Below are positions 44,385 to 53,540 of a DNA stretch of 64,000 nt, one piece after another. Position numbers and translations under genes: made by a program. This DNA comes from Dehalococcoidia bacterium (GTDB taxonomy: Bacteria; Chloroflexota; Dehalococcoidia; Lucifugimonadales; Lucifugimonadaceae), in the NCBI GenBank assembly GCA_028285005.1, contig JANQQP010000043.1, positions 1-64,000 of the forward strand. Direction: 5' to 3'. The notes beneath the pieces are model-generated. The model had not been told where the DNA came from. It was given only the letters and a program-made list of their open reading frames with translations, and searched no databases. Every line of letters begins with the position of its first letter. The first letter of the stretch is position 1.

Positions 44385-44888
44385 CTAGAACTCGACCGGA
44401 ACTCTGCGGTGGATCTCGACGTCACGCATGCGAGGCAGGTCAAAGTGAACACTGATCATGTACGAGCGGTTGCGCTGAGTTGTCCTGACAGCGGGTGGAG
44501 GCTTGATCTCGAACGTTAGATCGAACATCTCCGTACGGTGTCTAATAACGCCATCTGTGAACAGCCGTTCCTGGCCGATGATGTTGCGGTCGACGCGTTG
44601 TTGCGTGACGCGCTGATTTGAACTCGCTGTGGGCGGTGGGCGAGTACCTCCGCCGCCGTACGCGCCACCGATGCCGCCTCTAGCCGCTCGTGTGTCGACC
44701 ACGCTCACAACAGCCGTGTGCGTGTAGCGGTTTTCGAGGACCAGGTCCACGACGGCGCGGCGCACACTGGTGCCGGGACGATCGGTGTGAACGGTGAGCC
44801 TGACTCGAAGTTCGTCTCCCGGACGATAGGAGTCTTTCTCGAACTGGATGTCGACTTTAGGCTTCGCTCTCAGGTATCCGACGGGCAT
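44385..44888 (-). CDS. Arrestin-like beta-sandwich protein, paralogue A
   Basis: This 167-residue protein starts after GGAGG. It is predicted all-beta and begins MPVGYLRAKPKVDIQFEKDSYRPGDELRVRLTVHTDRPG, an arrestin/Spo0M-like pattern of an Ig-like sandwich. A Gly-rich loop lies at about 70-82. It ends VHFDLPRMRDVEIHRRVPVEF. The gene directly upstream encodes a paralogue of similar length and about half identity, so the two arose by tandem duplication. No signal or membrane segment. Function unknown. Confidence 0.6.
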   Translation of the reverse strand: MPVGYLRAKPKVDIQFEKDSYRPGDELRVRLTVHTDRPGTSVRRAVVDLVLENRYTHTAVVSVVDTRAARGGIGGAYGGGGTRPPPTASSNQRVTQQRVDRNIIGQERLFTDGVIRHRTEMFDLTFEIKPPPAVRTTQRNRSYMISVHFDLPRMRDVEIHRRVPVEF

Positions 44889-44939
44889 CTATTTGCCTCC
44901 TCATCGTTCCCTGGCTTCCGAACTGCTGGCCAGATCCAA

Positions 44940-45431
44940 TCATGTGATCTGCACCGGCACCGTCCGGTGAACCTCCACATCCCTCATTCGCGGCAGGTCG
45001 AAATGGACGCTGATGACGTAGCTGGCTCTACGCTCCATCGTCCTTCTCACCGGCGGGGCCTTCACTTCGCAGCTGAGCTCGAATGTCTGGGTCCTGTGCC
45101 TGATGACCCCCTCTGCGAAAAGTCTTTCCTGGCATAGGGTTACGCGGTCTGCACGTTCTTCTGTGATTGATGATGACCGGAACGGTGAGTGCAGGAGCGG
45201 ATTCCCGGCGCCACCGATGTTCCCGTAGGAACGAACGTCAAGAGTCGGACCGGTGCGAATGTGCGTGTAGCGGTTGACGAGGACAAGTTCGACCACCGCA
45301 CGGCGGACGCTCATACCGGGGCGGTCGGTGTGAACTGTGACTCGTGCCCTCAACTGGTCACCGGGCCGATAGACATCCTTGTCAAGCTGGATATCGACCT
45401 TTGGCCCAGACCTGAGCATTCCGATCGGCAT
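44940..45431 (-). CDS. Arrestin-like beta-sandwich protein, paralogue B
   Basis: This 163-residue protein starts at the Met before PIGMLRSGPKVDIQ, after GGAGG; a reading from 45587 adds 52 improbable residues. It matches its neighbour throughout: VDIQLDKDVYRPGDQLRARVTVHTDRPG, ERLFAEGVIRHRT, and the end ISVHFDLPRMRDVEVHRTVPV. The middle differs most, consistent with divergent binding surfaces. The two probably form one operon (51 nt apart). Function unknown. Confidence 0.6.
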   Translation of the reverse strand: MPIGMLRSGPKVDIQLDKDVYRPGDQLRARVTVHTDRPGMSVRRAVVELVLVNRYTHIRTGPTLDVRSYGNIGGAGNPLLHSPFRSSSITEERADRVTLCQERLFAEGVIRHRTQTFELSCEVKAPPVRRTMERRASYVISVHFDLPRMRDVEVHRTVPVQIT

Positions 45432-45570
45432 TTCGGCCTCCGCTAATGAAGCTCTGTGCAGAACGTGGATGCAATTTAGCAGACGGTGGTTTCGATTATG
45501 AACGCCTGGCCGGGCGCGCAAAGTCTGCCTGCGTTCCAAGATCAAACGAGTCCTATTTGTGTACGCGCTC

Positions 45571-45661
45571 CGTGAAAATTCGCGCAAAAACCGTTACCAG
45601 TAGTTAACCATCTGCTCACTTATTCCTGTACAACTAAACGTTGTTTGTGGAAATTTTCACG
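45571..45661. promoter_or_regulatory. Inverted repeat upstream of sulP
   Basis: CGTGAAAATT (45571-45580) recurs as its reverse complement AATTTTCACG at 45652-45661, in an AT-rich divergent intergenic region, 16 nt before the sulP start. It could be an operator for the SulP gene or for the leftward arrestin-like pair. The sulP start lacks a clear ribosome-binding site. Confidence 0.35.
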
Positions 45662-45676
45662 TTGTTCGGATAGTTA

Positions 45677-47218
45677 ATGCAGGACATTTCACTGCTGGCC
45701 AGGATCCGTATCGAGGTCCTTGCCGGCCTAACCGTCTCGCTGGCGCTTGTCCCCGAGGCGGTCGCCTTTGCGTTCGTCGCGGGTGTCGAGCCTCTTGTCG
45801 GGCTATACGCGGCGTTCATCGTAGGCCTCATCACTTCACTCACCGGTGGACGTCCCGGAATGATCTCCGGAGCGACGGGCGCGCTTGCCGTCGTGATGGT
45901 GACACTGGTCAAGGACCACGGGATTGAGTTCCTCTTCATAACCGTGATCCTGATGGGGATCATTCAGATTGCGGTGGGCCTTCTGCGGCAGGGCAAGCTG
46001 ATCCGCATGGTGCCGTATCCAGTGATGTTGGGCTTCGTCAACGGACTGGCCATCGTGATCTTCCTGGCACAGCTCGAGAGTTTCAAGATCGAGGGCCCAG
46101 ACGGCCATGAACAGTGGCTTGCGTTCGGCGATCTGGCGGTGATGCTGGGCCTGGTGGCTGTGACGATGGTGGTGATCTACGTACTGCCCAGATTCACCCG
46201 CAGGTTCCCGGCTGCACTGGCAGGAATAGTGGTTGTCTCTGCGGTGGTGATATTTGGCGGCATCGACACCACGACTGTCGGCGATCTCTCGAGCATCTCA
46301 GGCGGACTGCCGACGTTCGGCGTCCCGGACGTTCCATTTACGTTCGAGACGCTTCGAATAATCGTGCCATTCGCCTTCATCCTGGCAGGGATCGGCCTGA
46401 TCGAGTCGCTGCTGACGTCATCGCTGATCGACGGGCTGACGGAAACGAAGGGTCAGAACGACCGCGAATGCGTTGCCCAGGGCACTGCGAACGTCGTGAC
46501 CGGTTTCTTCGGCGGCATGGGCGGCTGCGCCATGATCGGCCAGAGCATGATCAACATTAAGTCGGGGGCACGCTGGCGACTGTCAGGCATCGTCGCTGCG
46601 ATTCTGCTCCTGGTCTACATCCTGTCCGTCTCATCACTGATCGAACGTATCCCGATCGCCGCTCTTGTTGGCGTGATGTTCGTTGTCGTGATCGGCACCT
46701 TCTCCTGGTCGAGCTTGCGGATTATCAGGAAGGTGCCTGTATCTGATGCCATTGTGATGGTCATCGTCTCGGCCGTGACGGTTGCGACGGACCTTGCGAT
46801 TGCCGTGGTTGTCGGCGTGATCGTCTCGGCGCTTGTGTTCGCGTGGAACACGGCGCGCTCGATCTACGTGGAGATCTCAGCCGATAGCACTCCTACGCGA
46901 CGCGTCTACACGCTGCACGGTCAGCTGTTCTTCGCTTCCGTCACATCGTTCAAGGACCTGTTTCACCCGCCGCACGATCCCGCTGAGGTGGTGATCGATT
47001 TCCGGCACTCACGCGTGTGGGATCACTCGGGAATTGAGGCGATTGTGAGCGTTGCGCAACGGTACGCTCGAGCGGGCAAGCAGCTTCATCTCTTGCACCT
47101 GAGCGAGAACTGCCAGCGGATCCTTAACAACGCCAATGCAATCGTTGATTCAGACCCCGCGGTTGATCCGAGCTACAGGGTGACTGTCTCAGAACTGGGC
47201 GGCTCTGAAGGGCACTAG
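45677..47218 (+). CDS. SulP-family anion permease with STAS domain
   Basis: This 513-residue protein has about 12 membrane helices (roughly 10-400) with the SulP features [23 protein letters not shown] and [19 protein letters not shown] near the start. The STAS domain (about 410-505) has [19 protein letters not shown], the D-x-S-G phospho-site pattern, as in SulP transporters and anti-sigma-factor antagonists. It imports sulfate, bicarbonate or another anion. Sulfatase, SQR-like and this gene together hint at sulfur turnover, though they are separate transcripts. Confidence 0.92.
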   Translation: MQDISLLARIRIEVLAGLTVSLALVPEAVAFAFVAGVEPLVGLYAAFIVGLITSLTGGRPGMISGATGALAVVMVTLVKDHGIEFLFITVILMGIIQIAVGLLRQGKLIRMVPYPVMLGFVNGLAIVIFLAQLESFKIEGPDGHEQWLAFGDLAVMLGLVAVTMVVIYVLPRFTRRFPAALAGIVVVSAVVIFGGIDTTTVGDLSSISGGLPTFGVPDVPFTFETLRIIVPFAFILAGIGLIESLLTSSLIDGLTETKGQNDRECVAQGTANVVTGFFGGMGGCAMIGQSMINIKSGARWRLSGIVAAILLLVYILSVSSLIERIPIAALVGVMFVVVIGTFSWSSLRIIRKVPVSDAIVMVIVSAVTVATDLAIAVVVGVIVSALVFAWNTARSIYVEISADSTPTRRVYTLHGQLFFASVTSFKDLFHPPHDPAEVVIDFRHSRVWDHSGIEAIVSVAQRYARAGKQLHLLHLSENCQRILNNANAIVDSDPAVDPSYRVTVSELGGSEGH

Positions 47219-47267
47219 GATCACGGATCGCCAAGTTTGGCGTGCCGAATTCAGCCGCAAAACGCCT

Positions 47268-47714
47268 CTAGCCCACTCGCCGGATGAAGTACTCGTTCGG
47301 CGTGTCCAGCATGCGCTGTACCACTTCGTCTGAGAGGTTCTTCAGGTAGATAACGCTGGCCCAGGCCGATGCGAGGCCAGTCTGGATGTCGACGAGGCTC
47401 ATCGGGCGGTTACCGTTGGCGATGAGAAGCCTGAACACGGCTTCGGAAATGGGCGTGCCGGGCAGCAGGTAGTCGGGCTCACGTGAGCAGATCGATGCCA
47501 CGATCTTCATGATCTCCGACGGAGTTCCGAACGACTTCGGCAGCTCCGTTGAGGTGCCACCAAGCTGCGCCATACCGCGCTCTGACATGCGGGTGTATAC
47601 GGCGTACTGGAATGAGCGCCCTGAAGCGTCGAATCCCTTGATGTCTATCTGGTACTTGGCATCGGGGTCGATTGCCGGAACTGATCCCTCGACGGTGCTG
47701 CTTTCGGTCGTCAT
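47268..47714 (-). CDS. Hypothetical protein downstream of moeA
   Basis: This 148-residue protein is not recognised. The N-terminal half is beta-rich (YQIDIKGFDASGRSFQYAVYTRM), the middle carries ICSREPDYLLPG and the C-terminal half is helical (ISEAVFRLLIANGNRPMSLVDIQTGLASAW), which resembles a winged helix. No signal, membrane helix or metal motif. It starts 91 nt after the moeA stop on the same strand and may be the last gene of the pheS-pheT-moeA group. Confidence 0.55.
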   Translation of the reverse strand: MTTESSTVEGSVPAIDPDAKYQIDIKGFDASGRSFQYAVYTRMSERGMAQLGGTSTELPKSFGTPSEIMKIVASICSREPDYLLPGTPISEAVFRLLIANGNRPMSLVDIQTGLASAWASVIYLKNLSDEVVQRMLDTPNEYFIRRVG

Positions 47715-47805
47715 TCGTCTCTCTTCCAGTGCTTTTTACGCCGGAATACGGGCTTGATAGCGGCGCGGGTGAACTTGCGGATTAGATTGGGTTGCTGATG
47801 CGAAC

Positions 47806-49167
47806 TCAGGCTCCGGTGGTGTGACCGAACCCTGAAAAAACGTCCTCCGGCCAGTCGAGCATCTCGACGACGGCCGTTTCGCCAGCGTCTATTTTACTCA
47901 CATCGTCGGGACATATTGCGAGGCCGTTCGCTACGGCCATAGACGTGAGCGCGCCTGAACTCTGCGTTCCCGTGGACCTTGCCCGAAGGGTTCCATCTTC
48001 GTCGCGATAGACGAACACTCGGGCGTAGACGCGCCGGCCATCGTAGTTGTTCACCGGGTCATCGAGGACCACGTGCACCGACGGCTTCTGCTGCAGATTG
48101 CGCCCCATCATGGTGTGAATGGCAGGTCTGCCGAACTGCTCGAATGCGACCATCGCGCTGACAGGATTGCCGGGCAGGCCGAGGTGAGGCACTTTGCGTC
48201 CGCCGGGGCCATCCAGCGTGCCGAATGCGAGCGGTTTGGCCGGGCGCATGCGCACTGACCAAAGCGCGATCTCGCCGTTCTTCGCCAGGACATCCTTAAC
48301 AACGTCGTAGTCGCCCTTCGAAACGCCGGCGGAGGTCACAACCATGTCTGCGGTCTCTAGCGCCTCTGCGAGTCGTTCCTGCAGCGATTCGATGGTGTCG
48401 CGGGCGATGCCGGACATCAGGGGCACGCCGCCATAGCGCTTGACCTCAGCGGCGACGCTGTAAGCGTTGGAGTTGTAGATCTTGCCGGCCTGGTGAGGCT
48501 CTCCCGGGCTGAGAAGCTCGTCACCGGTGGAGATGATCGCGACGATGGGGCGTCGATAGGCCTGAACACTGGCTCGGCCGAGTGATGCAGCAACGCCGAT
48601 CGCTCCCGGTCTAAGCAAAGTACCCGATCTGAGCACAAGCTCACCCCTGGCGATGTCTTCTCCAGCCACTCGAACGTTGTCGCCGGGCTCCGCGGCCAGA
48701 TTGATGCCTATGCGGTCTTCGTTGCCTGAGCCGTTCTTACGCCGCTCAAGCTCATCTGTGTCTTCAAACGGCACAACGGCGTCGGCGCCGTCCGGCACTG
48801 GAGCTCCGGTCATGATGCGGGCGACTGAGCCTGATGAGAGATCGGATTCGGGTATCTGACCTGCGGCGATGGAGAAGGCGACCGGGAGTTCGACTGCAGA
48901 CGTTTCGGAGGCCGATGCGAGGTCTGATGAGACAACCGCGTAGCCGTCCATCGCGGAGTTTGCGAGAGGCGGGACATCGAAGGGCGCGGTGAGGTCTTCG
49001 GCGAGAACCATGTCGAGCGCGTCGACGAGTTCGGTCTCTTCAGGTTCCAGCTGGCTGAAGTAAGAGAGGATCCGGTCGCGCGCCTCTTCGACACTGAGCA
49101 TCTCGGCGTCGTAGTGGTGCCTGTGCGGGCGGTCTTCGTGCGCCTTATGCCGGTGCTGAGTCATCAC
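47806..49167 (-). CDS. moeA: Molybdopterin molybdotransferase MoeA
   Basis: This 453-residue protein inserts molybdenum into adenylated molybdopterin. Motifs: PLANSAMDGYAVV, IMTGAPVPDGADAVVPFEDT, GVSKGDYDVVKDVL and LGLPGNPVSAMVAFEQF. The first 20 residues contain six His (H5, H7, H10, H15, H17, H18), an unusual possible metal-binding tail. The start overlaps the pheT stop by 4 nt, an uncommon linkage. No other molybdenum cofactor gene is in the window. Confidence 0.93.
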   Translation of the reverse strand: MMTQHRHKAHEDRPHRHHYDAEMLSVEEARDRILSYFSQLEPEETELVDALDMVLAEDLTAPFDVPPLANSAMDGYAVVSSDLASASETSAVELPVAFSIAAGQIPESDLSSGSVARIMTGAPVPDGADAVVPFEDTDELERRKNGSGNEDRIGINLAAEPGDNVRVAGEDIARGELVLRSGTLLRPGAIGVAASLGRASVQAYRRPIVAIISTGDELLSPGEPHQAGKIYNSNAYSVAAEVKRYGGVPLMSGIARDTIESLQERLAEALETADMVVTSAGVSKGDYDVVKDVLAKNGEIALWSVRMRPAKPLAFGTLDGPGGRKVPHLGLPGNPVSAMVAFEQFGRPAIHTMMGRNLQQKPSVHVVLDDPVNNYDGRRVYARVFVYRDEDGTLRARSTGTQSSGALTSMAVANGLAICPDDVSKIDAGETAVVEMLDWPEDVFSGFGHTTGA

Positions 49168-51584
49168 GCCCTCAGCGTTGCGCCGAGCTGGTGCTCCAAC
49201 GCTCGCAGGATTCCGGACTCGGACTTCGATATCTCGTCGGCTGTGAGGGTTTTGTTCGGCGACTGGTAGACGATGCGCACGGCCAGCGATTTCTTGCCTT
49301 CCGGCAGTCCCTTGCCCTCGAACACGTCGAAGACCGATGCCGAAGTGACGAGCCGGTTCTTGCGGGCGATCGCCACTACATCTGCAGCGGGGACTGAGCG
49401 ATCAATTAACAGGGCCAGGTCGCGCTCAGAGTCCTGGTATCGAACGATGGGCGAGTAGATGTCTGCCGGACCGACGGCCGCAGCTACCGAAACCAGCTTG
49501 TCCAGCTCGAGTTCGAACATGACTACCGGACTGTCGATGTCGAAGGATTCGCGTGCAGATGCACTCAGTTCGCCGACAACACCGATTCTCGCTCCTCCAG
49601 CAAGTGGAACGGTGATCTCTGCAGTTCGACCAGCGACCAGTGCGGGGTCTACAGCAGCGGCGAACTGGCCTTCGGCGTGCAGCTCGCTTAGCACCACTTC
49701 CACAGCTCCCTTTGCATCGTAGAAGTCCGCCTGACGGGCTGGATCCGTCCACGAGGGCTCGACGGAGGGACCGGCGAACACGCCAGTGACCATGATCTTT
49801 TCTTCGGGAAGTCCCTCGCCTGCGCTGCCGAAGACGTGTCCGATTTCGAACAGCGCTACAGGTCCCCGCCAAGTGCGCAGGTTGCGCTCGACGGCGCTGA
49901 GTACGCTCTCTCGCAAGGTGCGTCGCAGAACGGCGTGGTCTGCGGAGACGGCGTTCTGCAGCCGGACGTGGTCCAGCATCCCTTCAGCAAGCGGAATCTT
50001 GTTCTCGTCGTCTTCATTGGTCGCCGAGTACGAGATGATTTCCTGCATGCCAGCTCGGACCAGCGCGTCGGCAATGCGGTCTCGCACAGCGGTCTCAGGC
50101 CTCGGCTGCCAAGTCGGCACTCGTCCCGCTGGTGGTGTCACGGGAATCTCGTCGTAGCCGATGATCCTCGCGATCTCTTCGATCAGGTCTTCCGGCAGCG
50201 TGACGTCAGGCCGCCAGTACGGAATGTTCGTGCTCCAGCCGTCGGCGGTTTCGGTGACACTGAAGCCAAGCGCCTCCAGCGTTCCGGTGACCTGTTCTTC
50301 ATGCAGCTCTGTGCCGAGTACGCGAGAGAGTTTTTCGCGAGAGAGCGAGACGCTCTGCTGCTCCGAGTCTTTGCCGGGATGCTCATCGATGATGCCGGTT
50401 GCGACCTCTCCGCCGGCGATCTCGGCAATCAGTTTCGTAGCCCGACGCAACGCGATTTCGGACAGTCCTGAACGAAGGCCTTTCTCGAAACGAAGGGTTG
50501 CCTGGCTGCGCAGTCCGAGAGTGCTCGATGTACGGCGGTTATTCGGGCCGTTGAATGTGGCAGATTCGAGAAAGACGTTTGTGGTCGAGTCGTCGATCTC
50601 GGAGTTGGCGCCGCCCATGACGCCGGCAAGCCCGATGCCCTTCTCGGGATCTGCTATCAGCAACATGTCTGCGTCGAGCTTGCGCTCCTGGTCGTCGAGC
50701 GTGGTGATCTTCTCGCCTGCCGCAGCCCGTCGCACGATCACCTCGTGGTTTTTGACCCGGTCGTAGTCGAAGGCATGGAGCGGTTGGCCAAGCTCGAACA
50801 TGACATAGTTCGTGATGTCCACGATGTTGTTGATGGGGCGTTCGCCGATCGCCCTGATTCGGTCAGCGAGCCAGCCGGGAGATGGGGCGATCTTCACACC
50901 CCGAATCACTGTGCCGGTGTAGCGAGGGCAAAGGTCAGGGTCGTCGATGCGAACTGAAGCGAGTGAGCTAACCCCGGGTGAGGATTCAGCGTAGTCGACC
51001 GGCGGCAGGCGCAGTTCCTGGCCGGTTAGCACAGCGACTTCGCGGGCGATTCCAACAATTCCCAGGCAGTCCGGTCGGTTTGGAGTCAGCTCAGCCTCAA
51101 GGACGATGTCGCCGAGCACTTCACCGAGCGGCGTTCCGGGCGTTGCCTCTGTCTCTAGCTCAAGAATCCCTTCATGCTCGTCACTGAGGCCGAGCTCTTT
51201 CTCCGAACAGACCATGCCCTGTGACTCAACGCCGCGGATCTTCGACTTCTTGAGACGTTTCGTGGCTTCCGGGTCTTCCGAATATGCATCACGCAGGACC
51301 GCGCCGATAGATGCGTAGGCGATCGTCTGGCCTTCAGCGACGTTCGGCGCGCCGCAGACCACTTCGACCTCTTCGGAACCGTTGAAGACGGTGACGAGGC
51401 GCAGTCGGTCGGCGTTTGGGTGCGGATTGACGGCATGCACATGGCCAACGACAACGTTGTCCCAGTCAGCGGTGCGCTCGATCTTCTCCACCTCGGTACC
51501 GGCCATGGTGAGGCGGTGTGCGAGCTCCTCAGGAGAGACTGTGATGTCTACGTAGTCTTTAAGCCAGGAAAGCGGGACTTTCAT
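49164..51584 (-). CDS. pheT: Phenylalanyl-tRNA synthetase beta subunit
   Basis: This 806-residue protein begins MKVPLSWLKDYVDITVSPEEL. The EMAP/OB tRNA-binding domain (about 40-150; VVGHVHAVNPHPNADRLRLVTV), B3/B4 editing region, B5 domain, a catalytic-like core and the C-terminal FDX-ACB domain (SPIVRYQDSERDLALLIDRSVP...) are all in the expected order. With PheS it charges tRNA-Phe. It follows pheS after 75 nt and overlaps moeA. Confidence 0.96.
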   Translation of the reverse strand: MKVPLSWLKDYVDITVSPEELAHRLTMAGTEVEKIERTADWDNVVVGHVHAVNPHPNADRLRLVTVFNGSEEVEVVCGAPNVAEGQTIAYASIGAVLRDAYSEDPEATKRLKKSKIRGVESQGMVCSEKELGLSDEHEGILELETEATPGTPLGEVLGDIVLEAELTPNRPDCLGIVGIAREVAVLTGQELRLPPVDYAESSPGVSSLASVRIDDPDLCPRYTGTVIRGVKIAPSPGWLADRIRAIGERPINNIVDITNYVMFELGQPLHAFDYDRVKNHEVIVRRAAAGEKITTLDDQERKLDADMLLIADPEKGIGLAGVMGGANSEIDDSTTNVFLESATFNGPNNRRTSSTLGLRSQATLRFEKGLRSGLSEIALRRATKLIAEIAGGEVATGIIDEHPGKDSEQQSVSLSREKLSRVLGTELHEEQVTGTLEALGFSVTETADGWSTNIPYWRPDVTLPEDLIEEIARIIGYDEIPVTPPAGRVPTWQPRPETAVRDRIADALVRAGMQEIISYSATNEDDENKIPLAEGMLDHVRLQNAVSADHAVLRRTLRESVLSAVERNLRTWRGPVALFEIGHVFGSAGEGLPEEKIMVTGVFAGPSVEPSWTDPARQADFYDAKGAVEVVLSELHAEGQFAAAVDPALVAGRTAEITVPLAGGARIGVVGELSASARESFDIDSPVVMFELELDKLVSVAAAVGPADIYSPIVRYQDSERDLALLIDRSVPAADVVAIARKNRLVTSASVFDVFEGKGLPEGKKSLAVRIVYQSPNKTLTADEISKSESGILRALEHQLGATLRA

Positions 51585-51659
51585 CTTTTTTCTCTTGAGA
51601 TCGGCGGGTAGTCGCCGGGCGTTGGACGTGTCAGCTGGCAGATGTTTGCGTTCGCCGCC

Positions 51660-52673
51660 CTAGAACTGGCTCAGGAAGCGGAGGTCGTTGTTGAAGAAGT
51701 GTCTGATGTCCTCGATGCCGTACTTGAGCATCGCCACACGCTCGGGCCCGACGCCAAAAGCGAAGCCGGTGTACTTCTCGGGGTCATAGCCGACGTTTCG
51801 CAGCACCTGCGGGTGGACCATCCCTGCACCGAGAATCTCGACCCAGCGGCCGTTCCAGTCGATTGACATGTCGACTCCGGGCTCGACGAACGGGAAGAAG
51901 TCGCACCTGAAACGCACTTTACGGTCGGCTCCAAAGATGCGCCTCGCGAATTCGTAGAGTGTGCCCTTGAGATCGGCGAACGACAGCCCTTCGTCTACAG
52001 CGAGGCCCTCGACCTGGTGAAACTGCCACTCATGTGTAGCGTCCGTCGCCTCGATGCGAAAGCACTTGCCGGGGGAGACAATGCGGACCGGCGGGTCCTG
52101 CTGTTCCATGGTGCGCGGCTGCATAGGCGAAGTCTGCGTGCGCATGAGGATGCCGCCGTCAGCGCCCACTCGCTCTCGATTGATCCAGATAGTGTCCTGC
52201 ATGTCCCTGGCCGGGTGATCAGCCGGGATGTTCAGCATGTCGAAGTTGTAGCGCTCAAGCTCAACCTCGTTGCCTTCGACGGTCTGGAAGCCCATCTCAT
52301 TGAACGCAGCGAGCATCTCCCGGATCATCTGGGTTGAGGGATGAAGCCTTCCGGGACGAGTCTTCCTTCCCGGTAATGTCACGTCTATGGCGTCTGTAGG
52401 CGCGCTAGACGCTGCGCGCTTGTTCAGGGCGCTCTGAGCCTCGAACGCCGCCTCCAGCTCGCCTTTGAGCCTGTTTGCAGCGGCGCCAGCCTCCCGCCTC
52501 TCTTCCGGCGCCAGGGAGCCAAGGTTGCGCAAGATTCCAGTCAGGCGGCCCTTGCGGCCCATGAACTCGACTCTCCAGCGTTCGAGTGAGTCCTGGTCAG
52601 TGGCGGCAGAGAGCCGCTCAAGCGCTTCGGCCTTGATGGACGAGATTGAGTCTTCAGTGGCAGATGAGGTCAA
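51660..52673 (-). CDS. pheS: Phenylalanyl-tRNA synthetase alpha subunit
   Basis: This 337-residue class II synthetase subunit has an N-terminal coiled coil (1-85) then the catalytic core: GRKTRPGRLHP (motif 1 area), RTQTSPMQPRTM, FRIEATDATHEWQFHQVEGLAVD (motif 2) and FAFGVGPERVAMLKYGI (motif 3). It lies just upstream of pheT. Its 5' region (52674-53153) holds a strong palindrome, but I see no T-box or leader peptide with a Phe run. Confidence 0.96.
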   Translation of the reverse strand: MTSSATEDSISSIKAEALERLSAATDQDSLERWRVEFMGRKGRLTGILRNLGSLAPEERREAGAAANRLKGELEAAFEAQSALNKRAASSAPTDAIDVTLPGRKTRPGRLHPSTQMIREMLAAFNEMGFQTVEGNEVELERYNFDMLNIPADHPARDMQDTIWINRERVGADGGILMRTQTSPMQPRTMEQQDPPVRIVSPGKCFRIEATDATHEWQFHQVEGLAVDEGLSFADLKGTLYEFARRIFGADRKVRFRCDFFPFVEPGVDMSIDWNGRWVEILGAGMVHPQVLRNVGYDPEKYTGFAFGVGPERVAMLKYGIEDIRHFFNNDLRFLSQF

Positions 52674-53153
52674 TTATGAGTGCCGTGCGTGGTCGTTTCG
52701 GGATGTGAGGAGGCATTCGCTGGGGCATGCCAGCAGGCTGCGATTATAGCTACTGAGACTGTCGTTTCGCAGTCATTTCTCAAACTGCGTTTCAGTTCAA
52801 CAGCGCTGGGAAACACCGGCATCGGTATCCGGAAGCGGCTGAATCTGCGAAATTCACCTGGTTCCGGTCAGATTGGCTCAAGTTGGAGATGAGATCGTTT
52901 CCGGGCCGAATTCCGCCCGTTTACTTTAGTAAACGGGCGCTAACATCCATTTTCACTCGTGAGCGGCAGTTCAAGACCTTCAGAAAAGGGATGTGGTGCC
53001 CGCAAGTTGGGGCCTCAGTTGGATTTGAACTAGAGACAAGTTGGAAAAGATGTAGTAGTGTCCAGTTGCACTCAAGTTCAGGCCCAGTTGGAGATCGGGC
53101 CTGAAATCGGAGTGGAGTCCAGTACGGCCGCCAGGCCGACAAGGGAGAAACGT
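52674..53153. other. Divergent intergenic region pheS / DUF5679, with palindrome and repeats
   Basis: The 480 bp hold the pheS promoter region (leftward) and the leader of the 46-residue protein (rightward). A perfect palindrome at 52915-52938 has 11-bp arms (GCCCGTTTACT) and a 2-nt centre. AGTTGG occurs at 52881, 53005, 53017, 53039 and 53086, with AGTTGC at 53064 and AGTTCA at 53075; several of the spacings are 11-12 nt, so the boxes may lie on one helix face. TCAGGCCC/GGGCCTGA (53078-53104) forms an 8-bp stem. These look like operator and leader structures. Confidence 0.5.
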
Positions 53154-53294
53154 ATGGAAGCCTACTGCATGAAGTGCAAGACCAAGCGCGAGATGTCGAA
53201 CCCCGAGCAGATCACGATGAAGAACGGCCGACCTGCGACCCAGGGCGTTTGCCCGACCTGCGGGACGAAGATGTTCAAGATCGGCAAGTCCTAA
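53154..53294 (+). CDS. DUF5679-like small zinc-ribbon protein
   Basis: This 46-residue protein starts MEAYCMKCKTKREM, after AAGGGAG. It has C-x2-C at 5-8 and a second C-x2-C (CPTCGTKMF) near the end, a compact zinc ribbon. GRPATQGVCP is typical of the DUF5679 family in Chloroflexota and Actinobacteria. It may bind RNA or ribosomes, but its function is unknown. Its leader carries repeats and hairpins, and a strong terminator hairpin follows, so it is an independent, probably regulated, transcript. Confidence 0.8.
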   Translation: MEAYCMKCKTKREMSNPEQITMKNGRPATQGVCPTCGTKMFKIGKS

Positions 53295-53365
53295 CCTTTA
53301 CTCGACGGGTTGACCGGGCGACGCCGAATGCCACTGGCCGGCCATCGCCCAATTTCGCGAAGACA

Positions 53366-53393
53366 GAAGGGCACGCTCACGGGCGTGCCCTTC
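53366..53393 (+). terminator. Strong hairpin downstream of the DUF5679 gene
   Basis: GAAGGGCACGC (53366-53376) pairs perfectly with GCGTGCCCTTC (53383-53393) around a 6-nt loop, 72 nt after the stop. A weak T-run (TCATTTA) follows. This is the best intrinsic-terminator candidate in the window. Confidence 0.7.
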
Positions 53394-53540
53394 TCATTTA
53401 GAGGCGAGTCTGGTGGTCATGCGACGGCAGCAGCTCGATTCGACGGACTCCGGGCACCCGGTGGCCTGACCCCAGATTGCAACCAGTTATTCTTGCGCAC
53501 TCACCGAATTGTCGGCGGTGGAGTGTGAACGGAGGTCACT

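Noticed and set aside
53018..53034. Possible tRNA T-arm (GTTCAAATCC-like) on the minus strand
   Set aside because: No pairing T-stem, anticodon arm or acceptor stem could be found around it.
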